Assembly: GCF_020524325.1 (NCBI RefSeq)
Contig: NZ_JAIVKY010000009.1
Location: 1-64,000, forward strand
Direction: 5' to 3'
Length of the DNA: 64,000 nt
DNA from: Sutcliffiella horikoshii
GTDB lineage: Bacteria > Bacillota > Bacilli > Bacillales > Bacillaceae_I
Each line of letters starts with the position of its first letter. The first letter of the stretch is position 1. Both the position numbers and the translations under genes were made by a program. Under the pieces are notes generated by a model that was given only the letters and a program-made list of their open reading frames with translations, was not told the origin of the DNA and ran no database searches. Positions 62,537-64,000 of this stretch are shown one piece after another.

Positions 62537-64000
62537 TTATCTCGTAAAATGATAAACTTCTTTGCTCACTTGCGACTCTGTTGTAATCTTATCTCCTTCA
62601 TAAATAATGATGTCCTCTACTCCGGCACCTTCTCCAAGGCGGGTATAGCCGATTCTCATATCTTTACTTTGACAATCTTTTACAAGCAAGATTTTATCTT
62701 TATCCCTTGTCGCTTTAAAAGTTAGGTTGCCAATCAATTTTTTTTCAGCTCTATAGGGGTAAAAGTACTTTAAAAAAAGATTTGTCTTAAAATCGTATTC
62801 TGTATCTCTGCCGGGAAGTTCCATCCCATTCACTTTCTGAATAGATTGCAGATTGATGATCGCGCCATGACGGTCGAACCGCGGCTTCCTTATGACTCCA
62901 ATCAACCAATACAGAAATAAGAAAACAAGGGCGGAGATACCTAATAGTTTTCCGTACTTATCGAGAAAAGGGATGTCCTGGATGTTGGCTCCCACCTCAA
63001 TTTGTGCACCCTCTCCCTCATACCGTCCCTTCAGCTCCACCAAGAAATGAATATCTCCTATGGAAGTGAATGCAGGTACGATATAGGCTTTAGGATAGAG
63101 TTCAATTTGGTTGCCATTTTGCTTTATTTCATATTGAACATTCTCTTCAGTCGTGACCTTGATGTTATCAAACAACTCGGTTAGTTCCGCTTCCGTCATT
63201 TCACGTTCATCCACATACGGCTGAATCGTAATTGGTGTAGTGTTTTGGAGTTGATCAAGCGGATGGCTCCAATCCGATGTCAGTGTTTGGAGGCTGAGTT
63301 GCCTGTCTTCTACTCCTTCGAGTGGGAGAGTTTTGGTGTCCTGGTAGAACCCTTTTACAATTGTCGTAACGGTCGCTTCCGTTGGTTCGGTTGGCATGGT
63401 GAACGGTCCCGTAAAGCTCTGCCGTTCTTCATTCCATGAGAGTGTGAAAGTTTCATCTTGAATTTTTGCTGTAACCTCGATTTCTTGGTCAGGATTCATC
63501 TGGTTGAAAGAGACCTTCCCTTGTGATCTATCACTTGGAAAAAGTTCCACTTCCATCATCATTTCCGCTTCGTAAAAAAAGGTTTCCGGCTCGTTATTCC
63601 AAGTTCCGTCGCTCTCAAGTTTATGTATCGTGATATCAAAATCTAGTGATGGTTCAGCAATAAACTGAAAGCTTTCTTGCTCTTGAGGGGTCAGAGGTTT
63701 GTTGAAGCTGATGGTATATTCCCCTGCTTGCAGACTTCCTTCTGGATTTTCTGGTGCAATATGGGATACGCCGCCGTAAATATCGCCTCTTAATTTGTTA
63801 GGATCATTGGGTGTCTTCATGTAGAAAGGTCCGTCAGTGGTAAGTTGGCTCGCTTCGCCGTTGTAGTTAACTTTATTAATCTCCCATTCCAACTGGCTGC
63901 CTGTAGTCTGATGTAGGACGGTGAGTCTTCTTAAGGGAAAAGGGGTCTGTATCGTTACTTCCTGCCCTTCATTGGAAAATGTCGGGTTCAGGTCAAATGT
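62537..64000 (-). CDS. Single-pass membrane protein of the tubulin-like operon (5' end outside the window)
   Basis: The last 487 residues of a protein whose N-terminus lies beyond the right edge; the frame stays open to 64000, so the TTG at 63892 is not a real start. The visible part has several beta-sandwich domains (to about 345), one hydrophobic helix (about 353-375, YGKLLGISALVFLFLYWLIGVI), and a C-terminal cytosolic beta domain (about 380-487). In related operons the equivalent gene begins with a signal peptide and vWA domain; that cannot be checked here. It is followed by the tubulin gene after 27 bp, so it is the upstream gene of the operon. Function unknown. Confidence 0.75.
   Translation of the reverse strand, partial: TFDLNPTFSNEGQEVTIQTPFPLRRLTVLHQTTGSQLEWEINKVNYNGEASQLTTDGPFYMKTPNDPNKLRGDIYGGVSHIAPENPEGSLQAGEYTISFNKPLTPQEQESFQFIAEPSLDFDITIHKLESDGTWNNEPETFFYEAEMMMEVELFPSDRSQGKVSFNQMNPDQEIEVTAKIQDETFTLSWNEERQSFTGPFTMPTEPTEATVTTIVKGFYQDTKTLPLEGVEDRQLSLQTLTSDWSHPLDQLQNTTPITIQPYVDEREMTEAELTELFDNIKVTTEENVQYEIKQNGNQIELYPKAYIVPAFTSIGDIHFLVELKGRYEGEGAQIEVGANIQDIPFLDKYGKLLGISALVFLFLYWLIGVIRKPRFDRHGAIINLQSIQKVNGMELPGRDTEYDFKTNLFLKYFYPYRAEKKLIGNLTFKATRDKDKILLVKDCQSKDMRIGYTRLGEGAGVEDIIIYEGDKITTESQVSKEVYHFTR

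Noticed and set aside
62537-63892. Treating the rightmost gene as a complete 451-aa protein starting at 63892
   Set aside because: The codon there is TTG without a ribosome site and the frame continues open to the window edge; the visible part begins inside extracellular beta-sandwich sequence.
1-64000. Search for tRNA, rRNA, insertion sequences and type III CRISPR components
   Set aside because: None was recognised by eye; a covariance-model and HMM scan would be needed to exclude short or divergent cases.

Overview
The window looks like a chromosomal segment of a spore-forming member of the Bacillaceae (Bacillus or a close sister genus). It is AT-rich, has strong GGAGG ribosome sites, and carries many genes familiar from Bacillus subtilis: a YfmL-type DEAD-box helicase, yhfW, a KinB-like sporulation kinase, ywbE, pssA, a Zur-controlled zinc-free rpsN paralogue, odhAB and natAB with a LytTR two-component pair. 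No tRNA, rRNA, insertion sequence or prophage was seen.

Region by region. 1-11 kb: helicase, Rieske oxidoreductase, KinB-like kinase, EAL protein, sodium/amino-acid symporter and a heterodimeric ABC exporter. 11.1-11.75 kb: a GC-rich intergenic repeat. 11.75-22.4 kb: a translationally coupled amidase/dipeptidase pair, a D-threonine-aldolase-fold PLP enzyme, an HpaB-like monooxygenase, GDPD, ywbE, an MFS carrier with a structured leader, an aldehyde dehydrogenase and a small HTH protein. 22.5-31.2 kb: CstA, an AidB-like acyl-CoA dehydrogenase with its MerR regulator (LiuR-type operator), pssA, rpsN with a Zur box, a SET protein, a Gfo/Idh oxidoreductase, a tandem array of thirteen 52-bp units and a lipoprotein. 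31.3-40.6 kb: odhAB with a candidate cre site, a BCCT carrier, a fatty-acid hydroxylase, a FadR-like regulator, a PLL-type beta-propeller protein and a PH-domain protein. 41-44.8 kb: natAB facing natR and a kinase, bracketed by two copies of an unusual intergenic element.

45-64 kb is the most unusual part. Read right to left on the minus strand it holds: the C-terminal part of a large single-pass membrane protein cut by the window edge; a 1120-aa tubulin/FtsZ-superfamily GTPase; a 715-aa coiled-coil membrane protein; a 1278-aa membrane protein combining a degenerate SF2-helicase-like region with a zinc ribbon and a DA1-like HExxH peptidase domain; a CARF-HEPN protein of the Cas02710 type; and, past a convergent UvrC-like GIY-YIG nuclease, a coiled-coil protein, a McrB-like AAA+ NTPase and a DUF2357/PD-(D/E)XK nuclease. 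I interpret this as a candidate defence or membrane-remodelling island: a tubulin-based membrane machine beside an orphan cyclic-oligonucleotide-type RNase and a McrBC-type nuclease, with no CRISPR array or cas operon in view.

A second theme is intergenic structure. Several spacers, mostly between convergent genes, contain short words repeated at an almost exact 20-21-bp (two helical turns) or 52-bp (five turns) phase. The word differs from locus to locus while the spacing is kept.
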